Assembly: GCA_019509685.1 (NCBI GenBank)
Contig: JAEKLU010000041.1
Location: 1-8,287, forward strand
DNA: 8,287 nucleotides
Direction: 5' to 3'
From: Mesorhizobium sp.
Lineage (GTDB): Bacteria; Pseudomonadota; Alphaproteobacteria; Rhizobiales; Rhizobiaceae
The notes under the pieces were generated by a model, which searched no databases, had not been told where the DNA came from, and was given only the letters and a program-made list of their open reading frames with translations. Below, in pieces: positions 6,662 to 8,287 of this stretch. Numbering within the stretch: position 1 is the stretch's first letter; each line of letters starts with the position of its first letter. The translations under genes were made by a program, and so were the position numbers.

Positions 6662-8287
6662 CGCACAGCATCGACACGAGCTTCAAACAGAAGAAGCTGG
6701 CGCGGCTGGCCGAGCGCAGACGCAAAATCTGGCGCGGCGTTCTTGCCGGCGTTGCCGCGCTCGGCGTCATCGCGATCGCCACCGGCTTCTATCTCACCAG
6801 GGACGACTGGTCATTTGGCGATGAGGATGAGGAACTGCATGCCGTCGAAGGCATGGAAGACGTGCCTGCCGATGCATCGGTCTATGTGCCGGCCATCATC
6901 GACCTTGCCGGTGACCCGATGTGGATCACGCTGGCGCCCGATGCCGACACCGCCACCAAGGGCCACGCTGTCGCGCGCCCGGCTGAGCTCGACAGTTCCG
7001 GGGCTTCGCCGCAGATCGAGATCCTGTCCGACGTGATGCTGAGCGCCAGCGAAAAGTTCATGACCACGATCCCGTCGACGCAGGAGGATTTTGCTTTCTT
7101 CCAGGCGCAGCGGCAGGGCGCTGCCAAGCCTTCGGCAACGGCACCAGACGACCAGCAGCCGGCGCAACCCGCCCCGGAAACGACGCCGACCGACGATCAG
7201 CAAGGCGACCTGGAAAACGACCTGCAGGCGGCGCCGGAAGAAAGCGACGCCCCTGCCGGCTCGACTCCCAGGGCGGATGCCGACGACCCCGAGGCCGGTT
7301 GGGGCGAGACCATCGACCAGGGCGAGGCGGCGCTGCCCGCCTTCAAGAAGACCGCGATCGAGAACAACACCACCGTCGCGACCGTCACCAGCGAATATCA
7401 GCGTTTCGAGGCGACTGAGGACAGTTTCGTCAAGATCCTCAACGATCGCAGCCTGGACAGCGTGGCGCTCGACGCGCATTTCTCCGCCGACGACGCCAAG
7501 CTTGCGGGCGAAGCGCTGAAGGCGCTGTTCAACCGCGACGGGCTGGAGCCCGGCTTTGTCGTCGCCATGCGCGGCTTCCGGCCGAACCGCGAGACGACGA
7601 CCATGTCGCTGATGCAGGTCTCCGTCTACGCAAAGAACGTCTATGTCGGCACGCTGACGCGCAATGCGGCCGGCGCTTTCGTGTCGGGCGTCGATCCCTG
7701 GGTCCGCGAGGACCTCTTCAACTATTCCGGCGCCTCGGACCAGGGCGGGCCCAAGCGTCAGTACCGCCTGCTCGACGCGATCTATTCGACAGCGGCGCGC
7801 AACAAGGTGCCGACCAGCGTGATCGGCGAGGCGATCATGTATCTGTCGCGGGGACAGGACCTCGACGCCTTCGCCAGCGAGGACCAGCGCCTGGTGCTGA
7901 TCTATTCGCAGACGCCGCGCGGCCAGGGCGAGATCTCCGGACGAGTGCTCTATGTCGGCGTCCAGGGCGCGGAAAAGAGCCTCGACTGTTTCGTCTTCCA
8001 GCAGAGCGACGGCCAGTATGCCTGCGTGACCGGCGACGATCAGGTCCGCTCGCTGACCGTCACCAACGGCATGGTCACGCCGGTGGCCGGGGTGATGACC
8101 TCGACCTTCGGCCCGCGCAAGCATCCGATCCTCGGCACGGTTCGGATCCACAAGGGCGTCGACTGGGCGGCACCGGTCGGCACGCCGATCGTGGCCGCCT
8201 TCGACGGCGAAATCTCTTTCCAGGGCGATGGCGGCAGCTACGGCAATCTGGTGAAGATCGCGCATGCCAACGGCCGCGAGACGCGCT
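6658..8287 (+). CDS. Membrane-anchored M23 (MepM-type) metallopeptidase, 3'-truncated by the window edge
   Basis: This is a predicted zinc endopeptidase that cuts peptide cross-links in peptidoglycan, anchored in the inner membrane with its catalytic domain in the periplasm. GTG at 6658 overlaps the preceding stop (GTGA), with GGAAA at 6647-6651 six bases upstream. The frame stays open to the window end (543 residues seen). In order: a basic cytoplasmic tail (1-24), one membrane helix (about 25-46), a region of unknown fold, and an acidic Pro/Gln-rich linker (about 155-215). A region about 225-470 resembles the accessory domains before the catalytic domain in MepM/YebA proteins (YRLLDAIYSTAARNKVPTSVI; C444 and C456 are a possible disulfide pair). 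The M23 domain begins at about 472: TSTFGPRKHPILG (H489), then IHKGVDWAAPVGTPIVAA. H498 and D502 fit the first zinc-binding HxxxD, and the later HxH lies beyond the window. The membrane anchor argues for cell-wall remodelling in the producing cell rather than a secreted toxin. Confidence 0.9.
   Translation, partial: MTHSIDTSFKQKKLARLAERRRKIWRGVLAGVAALGVIAIATGFYLTRDDWSFGDEDEELHAVEGMEDVPADASVYVPAIIDLAGDPMWITLAPDADTATKGHAVARPAELDSSGASPQIEILSDVMLSASEKFMTTIPSTQEDFAFFQAQRQGAAKPSATAPDDQQPAQPAPETTPTDDQQGDLENDLQAAPEESDAPAGSTPRADADDPEAGWGETIDQGEAALPAFKKTAIENNTTVATVTSEYQRFEATEDSFVKILNDRSLDSVALDAHFSADDAKLAGEALKALFNRDGLEPGFVVAMRGFRPNRETTTMSLMQVSVYAKNVYVGTLTRNAAGAFVSGVDPWVREDLFNYSGASDQGGPKRQYRLLDAIYSTAARNKVPTSVIGEAIMYLSRGQDLDAFASEDQRLVLIYSQTPRGQGEISGRVLYVGVQGAEKSLDCFVFQQSDGQYACVTGDDQVRSLTVTNGMVTPVAGVMTSTFGPRKHPILGTVRIHKGVDWAAPVGTPIVAAFDGEISFQGDGGSYGNLVKIAHANGRETR

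Noticed and set aside
45..8265. Long open frames on the - strand (for example 45-1316, 1350-2549, 3770-4948, 6811-8265)
   Set aside because: They lie opposite well-supported + strand genes, are Arg-rich with no known domains, and are the usual shadow frames of high-GC DNA.
6212..8287. DUF1036/M23 as a T6SS effector and immunity pair
   Set aside because: The M23 protein has an N-terminal membrane anchor and MepM-like accessory domains, and lacks any PAAR, MIX or other delivery signal in the visible part. A self-directed cell-wall role fits better, although the C-terminus is not visible.
1..8287. tRNA, rRNA, CRISPR array, insertion sequence or integrase
   Set aside because: I looked for these and saw nothing that supports any of them.

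Overview
The window is high-GC DNA with every gene on the + strand, separated by short overlaps or short gaps. Gene content and protein sequences point to an alphaproteobacterium of the order Hyphomicrobiales (Rhizobiales). A Mesorhizobium-like genome is my best guess: the kinase C-terminal domain and a palindromic intergenic repeat both look rhizobial from memory, and no database was searched. The core is the end of a type VI secretion system (T6SS, 'imp') cluster.

Layout: (1) positions 1-2528, the C-terminal ~841 residues of TssM/IcmF, the inner-membrane and periplasmic scaffold of the T6SS, with its start outside the window. (2) 2529-2663, a 135-base gap holding two near-identical copies of a ~17-base sequence, each in front of a possible start codon for the next gene. 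(3) 2664-3443, a PP2C-type phosphatase (PppA). (4) 3440-6046, a transmembrane Ser/Thr kinase (PpkA) overlapping pppA by ATGA, with a cytoplasmic kinase domain, one membrane helix, a ~270-residue Pro/Ala-rich linker and a ~205-residue periplasmic domain. (5) 6047-6211, a gap whose second half is a palindromic repeat running into the next gene. (6) 6212-6661, a secreted DUF1036 protein. (7) 6658-8287, the first 543 residues of a membrane-anchored M23 metallopeptidase of MepM type, overlapping the DUF1036 gene by GTGA and running off the window.

How they fit together: PpkA and PppA form the threonine-phosphorylation switch that controls T6SS assembly, acting on TssL and Fha in the systems studied, and TssM is the machine part next to those targets. 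The DUF1036/M23 pair looks like a periplasmic cell-wall module. It may open peptidoglycan for the trans-envelope complex, or it may be a housekeeping gene pair that happens to adjoin the cluster. The most notable points are the start codon and putative ribosome-binding site of the DUF1036 gene lying inside a repeat-derived hairpin, the periplasmic half of PpkA, the M23 enzyme at the cluster edge, and the absence of TagF between tssM and pppA.
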